The notes under the pieces: model-generated
Seen by the model: only the letters and a program-made list of their open reading frames with translations
Database searches by the model: none
Told to the model about the DNA's origin: nothing
In this document: piece by piece, positions 13,960 to 23,041 of the stretch
Layout: the number at the start of each line of letters is the position of its first letter
Numbering within the stretch: the stretch's first letter is position 1
Made by a program: the position numbers and the translations under genes
Source: a bacterium
Lineage (GTDB): Bacteria; Actinomycetota; Acidimicrobiia; Acidimicrobiales; Bin134
Assembly: GCA_026708015.1 (NCBI GenBank)
Contig: JAPOVT010000042.1
Coordinates: 1 to 37,305 of the forward strand
Length of the DNA stretch: 37,305 nucleotides
Direction of reading: 5' to 3'

Positions 13960-16629
13960 GTGAAGCAAGAATTGGCGAAAATACGAGTGGTAGCGGCGAT
14001 GGGAGTGGTCGTTGCCATGCTGGCCGGGGCGCTGGCATTTGTCGGGGCTGGAGCTGCTTCAGCCCAAGAGCCAGTCCTGGTCAGCGAAGAGGCGACCACC
14101 CAGGAAGAGGCGAGCTGCGAGACCATCGATCTGGGCCTGCTGGACAGCACCCCGGGCAGCGAGCTGACGGCGAGCGGGCGCTGGAGTACCGAAGACTGCG
14201 ATTCGCGTTTCCGAAGCAACAGCGATGCCCACACCTACCGGTTCGAGATCTCGGCGACCGGTCGAATCAAGGTCGATGTGATGTCGCCCGATACCGATTC
14301 ATACCTCTACCTGCTCGATGGGGAGGGCAACCGGATTGCCGAGAATGATGACGGCGGCGTAGGACGCCTCGATGCTCGCATCGAAATGGAGCTTCAGGCC
14401 GGCGTCTACCTGTTCGAGGCCACCACCACCGCAGACCGCGCCCGGGGACCGGCAGACTTCGAGGTCGTGGTCACCCGAGTCGCCACCTGCGATCCGGAAC
14501 CCCTCGGCTCGCTTGCGCCCGGCCAAGAACTCACAGCGGCGGGCTTTTGGACACCCGATTCGTGCCAGTCGATCTTCCTGACCGGGCACCCCTCCCACTA
14601 TTTTGTGTTCACCCTGCCCGAAGGCGCCAGGGTGCGCGTCGATCTCACGTCAGAGATTGGCGACCCCGTGCTCATCGTCGCGCCGATCGCCGCTCTGCGG
14701 TCGGTGGTCCCGGGCCGGGTCGCCCACAACGATGACAGCGGCGGCACCCGAAACTCTCGCATCGAGCAATACCTCCCGCCTGATACCTACGGAATCGAGG
14801 CGACGACCTACCGCGAAAGGGACCTTCAGGGTCCTCGGGTCGATTTCACCCTCACCGTCACCATTGTGGAGGAGGAGGCGAGTCAAAGCCGCCCCTTGCT
14901 GAAGATCGAAGAGGTCGACATTCCCAGCGAAGTCGTGGCTGGTGATCCCATCCCAATCAACTTCCGCGTCGGCAACCTCGGAGGCGACGAGATTCCCGAC
15001 CCTGAAAGCTATACCTTTGTGTACGCGGTCGGCGCCTATCCACGAGTGTTCAATCTCTCAGGAGATTTGCTCTTTGTTGATCACTGGCCAGCCGGCGTCG
15101 CCTACCACACCAATGAAAGGACAGCGAGCGCAACAAGCATGTCTGCTCCGACGATAAGCGCACTCTCGTTGACGTTGCACAGGCCCGGTCCAGGATGGGT
15201 TTTTGTCGGAGTCGTCTCAGAAGACAGCAACGAGGACGAATTCGGCTTTCATGGCGCTTGGCACGACCTCATGGTGTTGAGTGCTCCGATCTACGACCCA
15301 GTCGACGTACAAGTTGACGATGAGATCTACACCGTTTCAGCAGCATCTGACAGCGAAGGAGTGGTGACTACCACGGTGACTTCTGTCGACGATCCCGAAG
15401 TCGAGGTCGATCCCGAAGTCGAGGTCGATCCCGAAGCAGAGACGGAAGCCGACCCGGCTGAAGAGGCCGACCCAGAGGCAGAGATTGATCCGGCCACCCG
15501 GGCCAAGGCCATCTACACGGCCGGAGTGCGCACCCAGATGCTTGACGGCATCTTCGACCGGCCGGAGATTACCGCTCTCCCGCAAGCCGCGGAGCCGAAT
15601 CCGGTCACCGTGCCGAGCCCCCAATCGGACGCACTCCTCAAGACCGCGGCCGGTCGGTTTGCGGTCGCAGTCAATGAGTCGGGCCTGCTAGAGGTGCTGG
15701 CCAACGGAGAGGCGATCAGCCCGATTGCCGTGGAGAACCTGGTTCTCAGCACCGCCGAGCGTGTTTCGGAGACCTATGCCTCGCTGTCTGCCTCCTGGCA
15801 ATCGCGCCTCGATCACATCGGCGGCAGCGGGGCGTTGTCGTTCGCCGATGCACTTGCCGTTCATTCCGAGCTGGCCTATGCCGAGAGCATCCTCTCGCCA
15901 GCGTTTGTGCCCAGCACGATTGTCACTGCGGCCCGCGCTGCCGAGCAAGGCTGGGACGATCCCGAAGTACAGTTGATGCTAGCCGGCCAGCCAACCTGCA
16001 ACGACAGCCCTACGGCTTTGCGGGACGCCTATGAGGCTGCCGGCGTCGAGAATGTCGACGAGCTGATCGCGCTCGACACGGAGATGCGGGCGGCCTCGCC
16101 GGTCTATGGGCTGCTCATCGACGGCACCTTGTGTGCGGCTGCCGCAACCGACGCAACCAACCTCCGCTTCTTGGACCGGCTGGAGCTCGACGACAGCCAA
16201 CCGCTTCTCGAGTTGTTTGCGCCTGACGAGCCCGCTGAGCCCGAGGAAGAACCCGAGCACGATCCGCCGATCAGCCTGCGGGTCATGGCCCGACTGGGCG
16301 AAGACGGGCGCATCGAGCATGGGGTGGAGCTGGCCAGCGGCTTCCAGATTCTGCCCGAGCGGCGCTACCTGCCCTCCGACACCCAAGTTGGCATGTGGTA
16401 CTCCACCCTGGACGTGGAGCTAGGGGGCACTTCGATCGGACAGACCCGCGCCCGCCGCTTGGCCGACGGACGGGTCGAACTTGGCTTCCGCGACTTCGAG
16501 GGCGACAACTTGGTCCCCGATATCGCCTACCTGCCCGCCGAGCTAGACGAGGGCGTCTGGTACCGCAGCAGCCTGATCGAGGTCCAAAGGCCCCCAGAAC
16601 CCGCAGAGGACGAAGAAGAACCCGCGTGA
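13960..16629 (+). CDS. Large secreted multidomain protein with PPC-like repeats and acidic linker
   Basis: An 889-residue exported protein, function unknown. GTG 13960 is preceded by AGGGAG with seven-base spacing, which fixes the start. An N-terminal signal peptide (VKQELAKIR, hydrophobic core, ASA-QE cleavage) is clear. Two pre-peptidase C-terminal-like beta domains follow, about 53-172 and 177-303, each with a Cys pair near its start and Asp-rich loops (DTDSYLYLLDGEGN; AENDDGG). A CARDB-like segment lies at about 312-450. Then come an Asp/Glu/Pro repeat linker at about 478-512, a mostly helical domain and another acidic stretch before the end. There is no peptidase or membrane anchor. It may be a cell-surface or extracellular binding protein; Asp-rich loops suggest calcium binding (inference). 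Confidence 0.75.
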   Translation: MKQELAKIRVVAAMGVVVAMLAGALAFVGAGAASAQEPVLVSEEATTQEEASCETIDLGLLDSTPGSELTASGRWSTEDCDSRFRSNSDAHTYRFEISATGRIKVDVMSPDTDSYLYLLDGEGNRIAENDDGGVGRLDARIEMELQAGVYLFEATTTADRARGPADFEVVVTRVATCDPEPLGSLAPGQELTAAGFWTPDSCQSIFLTGHPSHYFVFTLPEGARVRVDLTSEIGDPVLIVAPIAALRSVVPGRVAHNDDSGGTRNSRIEQYLPPDTYGIEATTYRERDLQGPRVDFTLTVTIVEEEASQSRPLLKIEEVDIPSEVVAGDPIPINFRVGNLGGDEIPDPESYTFVYAVGAYPRVFNLSGDLLFVDHWPAGVAYHTNERTASATSMSAPTISALSLTLHRPGPGWVFVGVVSEDSNEDEFGFHGAWHDLMVLSAPIYDPVDVQVDDEIYTVSAASDSEGVVTTTVTSVDDPEVEVDPEVEVDPEAETEADPAEEADPEAEIDPATRAKAIYTAGVRTQMLDGIFDRPEITALPQAAEPNPVTVPSPQSDALLKTAAGRFAVAVNESGLLEVLANGEAISPIAVENLVLSTAERVSETYASLSASWQSRLDHIGGSGALSFADALAVHSELAYAESILSPAFVPSTIVTAARAAEQGWDDPEVQLMLAGQPTCNDSPTALRDAYEAAGVENVDELIALDTEMRAASPVYGLLIDGTLCAAAATDATNLRFLDRLELDDSQPLLELFAPDEPAEPEEEPEHDPPISLRVMARLGEDGRIEHGVELASGFQILPERRYLPSDTQVGMWYSTLDVELGGTSIGQTRARRLADGRVELGFRDFEGDNLVPDIAYLPAELDEGVWYRSSLIEVQRPPEPAEDEEEPA
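15391..15441 (+). repeat. Tandem 18-bp coding repeat in the acidic linker
   Basis: The unit GATCCCGAAGTCGAGGTC occurs at 15391-15408 and 15409-15426, followed by a diverging third copy (GATCCCGAAGCAGAG at 15427). It encodes repeated Asp-Pro-Glu-Val-Glu-Val in the linker of the secreted protein and could change length by slippage. Confidence 0.8.
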
Positions 16630-16792
16630 CCGCTCGCCTGCCCTGCTGTACATCGCCTTCGTCCGCAGCCAACTGGGCCATGCCGAGGGCTGACTTCCGA
16701 CAACCGGCGCTCTCCATGGGACTTGGCGGCGGGTCGGGAAGTAGGCTCAGCGGCTACCGCGGAATGAACCCAGAACCCGGAGGGGGAAGTTG

Positions 16793-18829
16793 ATGGCTGT
16801 CGCACCGGAGAAGATTCGCAACGTCGCGCTGGTGGGGTCGCAAGGATCGGGAAAGACCACGCTGGCTGAAGCGCTGCTGTATCGGGCGGGCGTCATCGAC
16901 CGCACGGGTCGGGTGGAAGACGGATCCACCGTGTGCGACTTCAGCCCCGAGGAGAAGAACGCCACCCACAGCCAGTCACTGGCGCTGGCCAGCTTCGAGT
17001 GGCACGGCCACAAGATCAACCTGCTCGACACCCCCGGCGCTCCCGATTATGCCGGCGAGCTCCACGCCTCCCTCCAGGTGGCCGACCTATTGGTGTTCGT
17101 GATCGATGCGTCCAGCGGGGTGGACCACCGGGCCACCTCTATCTGGCATCAAGCGGCCGACGCCGGCCTCCCCCGTATCGTGTTCGTGAACAAGCTCGAC
17201 CGGGAGCACGCCAGCTTCGAAAGCGTCCTCACCGAGTTGCAAGACGCGTTCGGCGCCGGCGTCGCCCCTCTGGAGCTGCCCATCGGCACCGGCCCGGAGT
17301 TCCATGGGATTGCCGATCTCCTCACCGACAAGGCCTACATCTACGACAGCGGTTCCGCGGAGGAATCCCAGATCCCCGCCGAGATGGAAGATCAGGAGGC
17401 CGAGGTCCGGGAGAAGCTGGTCGAGGGAATTGTGGTGGCCGACGACGACATGCTGGAGCAGTACTTGGACGGCAATGTCCCCAGCCCGTCCGAGCTTGAG
17501 GTAGTGCTCGGGCGGGGTGTGGCCGACGGTTCGGTTTTCCCCGTGGTGTGCGGTTCGGCCACCGGACCCATCGCCGTCGACCGCCTGGCCAACTTCTTGG
17601 TGGAGATCGGTCCTCCCCCCAACTCTCGCGCCATGACCGTCACCATGAGCGACATCGACACCGAGCCGGCCTGCGATCCTGAGGGCGACCAGCTCGCCTG
17701 CGTGTTCAAGACCATCAGCGACGACTATGTGGGCCAGATCTCGCTTTTCCGAGTGCTCTCGGGCACCATCCGTCGAGACGACAACCTCACCAACTCCACC
17801 ACCGGCAACGGTGAGCGGCTCCGGGGGCTGGTCAACCTGGTGGGCGGAACGCAAGAAGACATCGACGTCATCTCCGCAGGCGACATCGGAGGAGTGACCA
17901 AGCTCCAGCAGACCCGTACCGGCGACACCCTGACCAACGCCGGACGGGCGGTAGTGCAACTCGAACCGTGGCCCGAGCCGGTGCTGGCCTACGGGATACT
18001 GCCCAAGACCCGGGCCGCAGAGGACAAGCTGGGCACCGGCTTGAGGCGGCTCACCGACGAAGACCCGTCTCTGCAACTGGAGCGCAGCGAGGAAACCCGC
18101 CAGACCCTGTTGTGGGGCTTGGGCGAAGCCCACCTGCGTCTGGCCATAGCCCGCCTGGATCGCATGGGCATCGAGGTGGAGACCGAGGACTTGCGGGTCC
18201 CTTACCGCCAGACCGTCACCGGCAACGGGGACGCCGAGGGCAAGCACAAGAAGCAGTCCGGTGGCCACGGCCAATTCGGGGTGGCCTACGTGCGCATCGA
18301 GCCGCTTCCCAGAGGCAGCGGCTTCGAGTTCGTAGATGCCATCAGCGGAGGCGCGATTCCCCGGTCGTACATCCCCGCGGTAGAGGCGGGAATCCGCGAC
18401 GCCATGGCCGACGGCGGGGAGTTGAGCTTCCCCATAGTGGACGTCAAGGCCACGGTTTACGACGGCAAGCACCACTCGGTTGACTCATCGGAGTTCAGCT
18501 TCAACATGGCTGGAAAGCTGGCGTTCAGCGCCGCATTCGCCCAGGCCAACCCGGTGGTGCTGGAGCCCATGGCTCGAGTGGAGATCACTGTGGCCCCCGA
18601 ATACCAGGGCGACGTGATGGGCGATCTGTCGTCCCGCCGGGGTCAGGTGCAGGGCACCGACGCCGGGCCGTGGGGCGAGCAGGTCATCCACGCCATCGTC
18701 CCCGAGGCGGAGTTGGTGCGCTATGCCATCGAACTCCGATCGCTCACCGGCGGCCGGGCCCGATTCAAGTCAGAGCGGGTGGCCTATGAAATTCTCAGCG
18801 GTGCCCTCCCCGAAGCAGCCACGGCCTAG
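16793..18829 (+). CDS. Elongation factor G-like translational GTPase (EF-G2 type)
   Basis: A 678-residue GTPase of the elongation-factor-G superfamily. G-domain motifs are clear: P-loop GSQGSGKTT, DTPG in the G3 position and FVNKLD in G4. The order of later domains follows EF-G: domain II around ACVFKTISDDYVGQISLFRV, domain III/IV segments such as KKQSGGHGQFGVAYVRIEPL and FVDAISGGAIPRSYIPAVEA, and the C-terminal VTVAPEYQGDVMGDLSSRRG-like part. It fits the actinobacterial EF-G-like/EF-G2 group, whose members may not catalyse normal translocation. The str-operon genes that normally accompany fusA are absent. GGAGGGGG six bases before ATG 16793 decides the start. Confidence 0.9.
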   Translation: MAVAPEKIRNVALVGSQGSGKTTLAEALLYRAGVIDRTGRVEDGSTVCDFSPEEKNATHSQSLALASFEWHGHKINLLDTPGAPDYAGELHASLQVADLLVFVIDASSGVDHRATSIWHQAADAGLPRIVFVNKLDREHASFESVLTELQDAFGAGVAPLELPIGTGPEFHGIADLLTDKAYIYDSGSAEESQIPAEMEDQEAEVREKLVEGIVVADDDMLEQYLDGNVPSPSELEVVLGRGVADGSVFPVVCGSATGPIAVDRLANFLVEIGPPPNSRAMTVTMSDIDTEPACDPEGDQLACVFKTISDDYVGQISLFRVLSGTIRRDDNLTNSTTGNGERLRGLVNLVGGTQEDIDVISAGDIGGVTKLQQTRTGDTLTNAGRAVVQLEPWPEPVLAYGILPKTRAAEDKLGTGLRRLTDEDPSLQLERSEETRQTLLWGLGEAHLRLAIARLDRMGIEVETEDLRVPYRQTVTGNGDAEGKHKKQSGGHGQFGVAYVRIEPLPRGSGFEFVDAISGGAIPRSYIPAVEAGIRDAMADGGELSFPIVDVKATVYDGKHHSVDSSEFSFNMAGKLAFSAAFAQANPVVLEPMARVEITVAPEYQGDVMGDLSSRRGQVQGTDAGPWGEQVIHAIVPEAELVRYAIELRSLTGGRARFKSERVAYEILSGALPEAATA

Positions 18830-18846
18830 GGCGGTAGGCAAAAGAG

Positions 18847-19098
18847 ATGCCCGAGCCGGAAGAAACCGAGGATCTGGAGTTCCAGTGGTCTGATCCCCGG
18901 GACTACCAGCCGCCAGATGGGGTGATCCGCAAAGTCGCCGGCTCCGCGGGCGGCTCCGCTTTGGGGGCGGCCATGGTTGCGCTGGGCGAGATCTTGGAGC
19001 CGGAGAAGACTCGGGTGGAGATCCAGCAGGAAGACGATGAGCCCGAGCCGGACATGCCCTTCACCATCGACTTCGGCGACCTGCCCCCGCTTTCTTAG
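18847..19098 (+). CDS. Small acidic conserved-looking protein of unknown function
   Basis: An 83-residue, Glu/Asp-rich protein starting MPEPEETEDLEFQWSDPRDY, with one short Gly/Ala segment (KVAGSAGGSALGAAMVAL, about 29-46) that could be a membrane-touching helix. The tail PFTIDFGDLPP is acidic. I do not recognise a family. It starts 17 bases after the EF-G-like stop, so it is probably in the same transcript. Its stop overlaps the stop of the convergent reductoisomerase-like gene. Confidence 0.6.
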   Translation: MPEPEETEDLEFQWSDPRDYQPPDGVIRKVAGSAGGSALGAAMVALGEILEPEKTRVEIQQEDDEPEPDMPFTIDFGDLPPLS

Positions 19099-20063
19099 CT
19101 GGCGCTCGGTCCCAACTTGGCCCGCAGGTCGGCCTCCACCGCCTTCATCAGCTCTCCGGCGTGCTGGTCGCGCAGCTCGGCCAAGTTAGGCGCACCGGCG
19201 GCCGCCTCGGCGTCCCACTCGTCGGCGAAACGGCCCGAGGTGATGTCCTCGATCAGCTCACGCATGGTTGTAGCCACGTCTACGTGATCAAACCGGCCCC
19301 GCCGGGAGAGCTGGCCGTATTGGCTGGCCGGGGAGTGGTGATCGAGTTGGGCCACGAAGCCGATCTCCCGCAGCAGCCGATAGTTGCGCTCCACCTCCCC
19401 GGAATAGAACAGCTCCGTGGTGATGGCCTCCAGCGGGATGCCCAGCTCCAGCAGGACCAGCACAAAATTGGTGTTCACATGGGTGAGAACCGGAGACAGC
19501 AGCTGCTCCACCGCCAAGTCGAGCACCGCCTCTTGATAGGGGGTCATGGCTATGGCCCCCTGCCGCAGGCCGCCAATGGCCCGGGCCACGGCCAGCATCC
19601 GGGCCTGAGCGGTGCCGGTGACATCGCGGTGTACGCCCACCGCGGTGATGAAGCCAACCCCCTCCTCGTAGCAGCGCCGCACCTCGGGTCCCAACATCCG
19701 GGGAGCGACCATAGCGATGTCACCGTCAGGGTTGAACCGGTCGAAGGCCAGGGTGTAGCCGCTGGCCACGATGGTGAGTGCTTCCGGTCTCGGAGACAGT
19801 CCCAGACCGGGAATGGAGTCGTCGGGAATCAGCACGCAGATGACGTCGGCCGACGAGGCATCGGCGATGTCTCCGGCTTCGAATCCATCGGCGATGGCCT
19901 GCTCCCTGGTTTCATCGGCCCGCACATGCACTGAGACCGCCAAGCCTGAGTCCCGCAGATTGAGCGCCCACGGCCTTCCCTGGTTGCCGTAGCCAACCAC
20001 CGCCACTTGCTGGCCGTTTAGTACAGCAAGATCAGCGTCTCGCTCGTAGAAGAAGTCGGTCAT
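19095..20063 (-). CDS. Ketol-acid reductoisomerase-like protein with altered active site
   Basis: A 322-residue protein related to IlvC. FFYERDADLAVLNGQQVAVV and GYGNQG (24-29) match the NADPH-binding N-terminus. The C-terminal helical domain keeps the metal positions Asp182 and Glu186 (LDLAVEQ). By hand alignment the catalytic His of the HGF motif is Ser101 (SGY) and the Lys of APKGPGH is Arg122 (APRMLGP). It is therefore unlikely to do the classical acetolactate reaction, and no ilvBN genes are near. It may act on another substrate as an oxidoreductase (inference). ATG 20063 is preceded by GGGAG and GAGG. It is divergent from the P450 gene. Confidence 0.78.
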   Translation of the reverse strand: MTDFFYERDADLAVLNGQQVAVVGYGNQGRPWALNLRDSGLAVSVHVRADETREQAIADGFEAGDIADASSADVICVLIPDDSIPGLGLSPRPEALTIVASGYTLAFDRFNPDGDIAMVAPRMLGPEVRRCYEEGVGFITAVGVHRDVTGTAQARMLAVARAIGGLRQGAIAMTPYQEAVLDLAVEQLLSPVLTHVNTNFVLVLLELGIPLEAITTELFYSGEVERNYRLLREIGFVAQLDHHSPASQYGQLSRRGRFDHVDVATTMRELIEDITSGRFADEWDAEAAAGAPNLAELRDQHAGELMKAVEADLRAKLGPSAS

Positions 20064-20140
20064 GACCTCACTCTCCCAGAAAGACCCGCGATCAGCCGAG
20101 GCGAACTGATGCCCCCTCCATGCTTGTGCCAGTATTTGCC

Positions 20141-21388
20141 ATGACCACTCCGGCGGCTTCCACTGTTCCATTGGAGGCTCAGACGGTGATCGATCCTGAA
20201 GTCTGGGCCAATCCCTACCCGTTCTTCAAGCGACTTCGCCGGGAGCACCCGGTGTGGCTGGTGCCGGGCCTCGACATGGCCTTCGTGGCCACCCATGACC
20301 TCATTGTGGACGCCCTGCGCCGGATCGACGACTTCTCCAACCACCTCGACGTGTTGGTGGCCACCGGCGAAGACGGCAGCCCCATTCTGTTCCGCACCGA
20401 CGAGTTCGGGGAGGGCACCACCACCCTGGCCACCGCCGACCCGCCCGAGCACACCATGCATCGCAGCGTGGTGTTCCCCGAGCTGGTGGCTCGCCGCATG
20501 GAGGCCATGCGGCCCGAGATCGAGGCCTTCATCGACGAGCAGTTCGCGGCCGCCCGTTCGCAGGGCAACAGAGTGGAGTGGGCCAACACCGTGGCTCATC
20601 CCGTTCCCGCCCGGGTCATCGGGCGGTTGATCGGGCTGCCCGACGAGGACTGGCCCGATGTTATGAAGTGGGCTCTCCACGGTGGCCAGCTGTTGGCCGG
20701 CTTCCACACCCGGGAGACCATGAACGCCATCTCCCAAGAAAACTCCGGTGCGAGCCGCTTCTTGTACGCCAAGCTCGCCGAGGCCTGCGACAACCCGGGC
20801 GACGACCTTATGGGGGTGTGCGCCAAGGCGATGGCCAACGACGACATAAGCAGGGGAGAAGCCATCGGCACCCTCACGGTGCTTCTCGGCGCCGGCGGCG
20901 AGTCCACCGCGTCGCTCATCGGAAACGCGGTGCGGATGTTGGCCGATGATCCAAGTCTCCAAGAACAAATCCGCGCCGACCACGGACTCATCGACAACTT
21001 CATCGAGGAGGCTGTGCGGCTGGAGTCGCCGTTCCGGGGCCACTACCGCCAGGTCAAGCGCGATTGCGAGCTGGGAGGCGTGAGCCTCAAGGCCGGCACC
21101 ACCGCGTTCTTGCTGTGGTCGTCGGCCAACCGCGACCCTGCCGAGCACGACCGGCCCGACGAGGTGGTGCTGGACCGCCGCCTCCCCCGCAGCCACCTGG
21201 CCTTCGGCCGGGGCATCCACCACTGCGTGGGTGCATCGCTGGCTCGACTGGAGACCTACTGCTCGCTCCAGCGGCTCCTGGAGGACACCAGTTGGTTCGG
21301 TTTGGCCGCCGATGACCCGCCTCAATGGGAGAAGAGCATGTTCGTCCGTCGCCACGAACATCTCCCCTTGGACGTGGCCTGGAACTAG
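20141..21388 (+). CDS. Cytochrome P450
   Basis: Haem monooxygenase of about 415 residues, a normal bacterial length. The I-helix has LLGAGGESTASLIGNA (A-G-x-x-S-T oxygen-activation groove), the K-helix EEAVRLES gives the ExxR pair, and FGRGIHHCVGASLARLE carries the haem-ligating Cys. The N-terminal part DPEVWANPYPFFKRLRREHP matches the entry of soluble actinobacterial P450s. It would need ferredoxin and reductase partners, not seen nearby. The start is uncertain between ATG 20141 and ATG 20120, neither with a strong ribosome site. The SDR gene follows 36 bases later, so co-transcription is possible. The substrate is unknown, plausibly a terpenoid, fatty acid or steroid. Confidence 0.92.
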   Translation: MTTPAASTVPLEAQTVIDPEVWANPYPFFKRLRREHPVWLVPGLDMAFVATHDLIVDALRRIDDFSNHLDVLVATGEDGSPILFRTDEFGEGTTTLATADPPEHTMHRSVVFPELVARRMEAMRPEIEAFIDEQFAAARSQGNRVEWANTVAHPVPARVIGRLIGLPDEDWPDVMKWALHGGQLLAGFHTRETMNAISQENSGASRFLYAKLAEACDNPGDDLMGVCAKAMANDDISRGEAIGTLTVLLGAGGESTASLIGNAVRMLADDPSLQEQIRADHGLIDNFIEEAVRLESPFRGHYRQVKRDCELGGVSLKAGTTAFLLWSSANRDPAEHDRPDEVVLDRRLPRSHLAFGRGIHHCVGASLARLETYCSLQRLLEDTSWFGLAADDPPQWEKSMFVRRHEHLPLDVAWN

Positions 21389-21424
21389 TCCACCACACGG
21401 CACTCAGCCCTAGGGTTGCGGGCT

Positions 21425-22195
21425 ATGAGTGATTTCTCTGGCCGGACTGGCGGGGCGCTGGTCACGGGGGGCAGCGGCGGCATCGGCGCGGCCATCTCCG
21501 TGATGCTGGCCCAGCGGGGCAGTCCGGTGGCATTCACCTACCGGTCCAATGCAGAGGCCGCCGAGGAGGTGGCCGACGAGGTGCGATCTGCTGGTGTGGA
21601 TGTCCACATTGGAAATCCCGCGCTGGAGGACGCCGACGCAATGAGGGAGTTCGCCGAGGAAGCTGCCGAGCGGCTGGGTGGATTGCACACCGTGGTAAGC
21701 GCAGCCGGGCCCCACGTGCCCCAGATGTACATATCGCAGACCGACCCCGACCTGTTCGCCAATCAGATTGAGGCCGATGTGATCGGGGCTTTCAACCTGA
21801 CGGTGGCTGCGCTCCCCCGTCTGCGACCCTCGGGGGGCAGCATCGTGTATGTGACCACCGCGGCCACCACCGTCTTCCCCAAACGCGACGCCCTGTCGTC
21901 GATACCCAAGGGGGCGGTGGAGTCGCTTATGCGGGCGGTGGCCGTCGAAGAGGGCCGCTTCGGGATCAGGGCCAATTGCGTGGGGCCGGGCATGCTGGAA
22001 GACGGCATGGCCGCCCGGCTCATAGCCGACGGCGATTTGAACGATCGGGCTTTGGAGGTGGCCCGCACCAATATCCCCCTCGGCCGCTTCGGCAAGGCGG
22101 TGGACATCGCCGAGGCCGCATGTTTTCTAGCCTCCGACGCCGCCAACTACATCAGCGGCCAAAAGCTCGACATCGACGGCGCGTTCACCATCTGA
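21425..22195 (+). CDS. Short-chain dehydrogenase/reductase fold protein with altered catalytic motif
   Basis: A 256-residue classical-SDR-like protein. The Rossmann motif ALVTGGSGGIGAAISVM (11-27) is intact, VVSAAG holds the family's NAG-like turn, and the C-terminus DAANYISGQKLDIDGAF is typical. In place of YxxxK it reads SSIPK (158-162), so Ser158 stands where the catalytic Tyr is expected. The usual Ser of the triad is in a Thr-rich strand (VYVTTAAT). It may bind NAD(P) without normal reductase activity, or act like the enoyl-reductase subgroups that tolerate such changes. ATG 21425 begins the family N-terminus. It lies behind the P450 in the same direction and converges with the TauD gene. 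Confidence 0.82.
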   Translation: MSDFSGRTGGALVTGGSGGIGAAISVMLAQRGSPVAFTYRSNAEAAEEVADEVRSAGVDVHIGNPALEDADAMREFAEEAAERLGGLHTVVSAAGPHVPQMYISQTDPDLFANQIEADVIGAFNLTVAALPRLRPSGGSIVYVTTAATTVFPKRDALSSIPKGAVESLMRAVAVEEGRFGIRANCVGPGMLEDGMAARLIADGDLNDRALEVARTNIPLGRFGKAVDIAEAACFLASDAANYISGQKLDIDGAFTI

Positions 22196-22212
22196 CTTGG
22201 CCCGCCTGGCGG

Positions 22213-23034
22213 CTAGTCCCACTCCTCCACCGTGACCCGGTGCATGAGGCGGCGCTCGGTGTAGTCGGGAACGGCGAAGTGCTGCACGGCCCGGTTGTCC
22301 CAAAAGGCAATGGAATCCGCGGCCCAGCGGAAGCGGCACTGGAATTCGGGCGAGCGCACATGGTTCAACAAGAACGGCAGCAGCACTTCGCTCTCGGCCT
22401 CAGTCACCCCGACGAGGCGGGTGGTGAAGTTGCTGTTTACGAACAGGGCCCGCCGCCCGGTTTCGGGATGGACCCGCACCACCGGGCGAACCAGTTCCGG
22501 GTACTCGGCTTGCATCATGTCCAAGTGCTCCTTGGCCAGACCCTCGTCGATGGCCCGAGAGAGGGTGTAAGTCAGGTCGTGGGCCGCCTCCAGCCCATCG
22601 ACCAACACCCGCATCGGCTCTGACAGCTGCTCGTAGGCCTTGTACATGTTGGCGAAACAGGTGTCGCCGCCGATGTCGGGCATCTCCACCGCCCGGAGGA
22701 CGGAGCCCAGCGGCGGGTTGGGCATGTAGGTGTTGTCGCTGTGCCAGCGGGCGGCCAATCCTCCCACCGGGGCGATCTGGTCGAGCACGGTGATGGCCGG
22801 ATGGGAATCCAGCTTGGGGCCGAACGGGGCCACGTTGATGGGGCCGAACCGCTGGGCAAAGGCCAGGTGCTGATCGGGGGTGATGGGCTGGTCCCGAAAG
22901 AACACCACCAGGTGATCGAGCAGAGCCTGGCGGATGGCGGCCACCGTGTCGTCGTCGAGCTCTTGGCGGAGGTCCACTCCGTGAATCTCGGCCCCGATGT
23001 CGGAGGTCAGCGGGCGAATTTCCAAGGCAGCCAT
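22213..23034 (-). CDS. TauD/TfdA-family Fe(II)/2-oxoglutarate dioxygenase
   Basis: A 273-residue non-haem iron dioxygenase that couples 2-oxoglutarate decarboxylation to hydroxylation of a small substrate such as a sulfonate, aryloxyacid or other acid. The N-terminal ALEIRPLTSDIGAEIHGVDL is typical. The iron ligands are in WHSDNTY (HxD) and in the distal AVQHFAV, and the 2-oxoglutarate Arg is in ERRLMHRV. It starts seven bases after the stop of the marR-type gene, so the two form one operon, and the repressor likely controls it in response to the substrate. Which substrate is unknown. Confidence 0.9.
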   Translation of the reverse strand: MAALEIRPLTSDIGAEIHGVDLRQELDDDTVAAIRQALLDHLVVFFRDQPITPDQHLAFAQRFGPINVAPFGPKLDSHPAITVLDQIAPVGGLAARWHSDNTYMPNPPLGSVLRAVEMPDIGGDTCFANMYKAYEQLSEPMRVLVDGLEAAHDLTYTLSRAIDEGLAKEHLDMMQAEYPELVRPVVRVHPETGRRALFVNSNFTTRLVGVTEAESEVLLPFLLNHVRSPEFQCRFRWAADSIAFWDNRAVQHFAVPDYTERRLMHRVTVEEWD

Positions 23035-23041
23035 AACGGCG

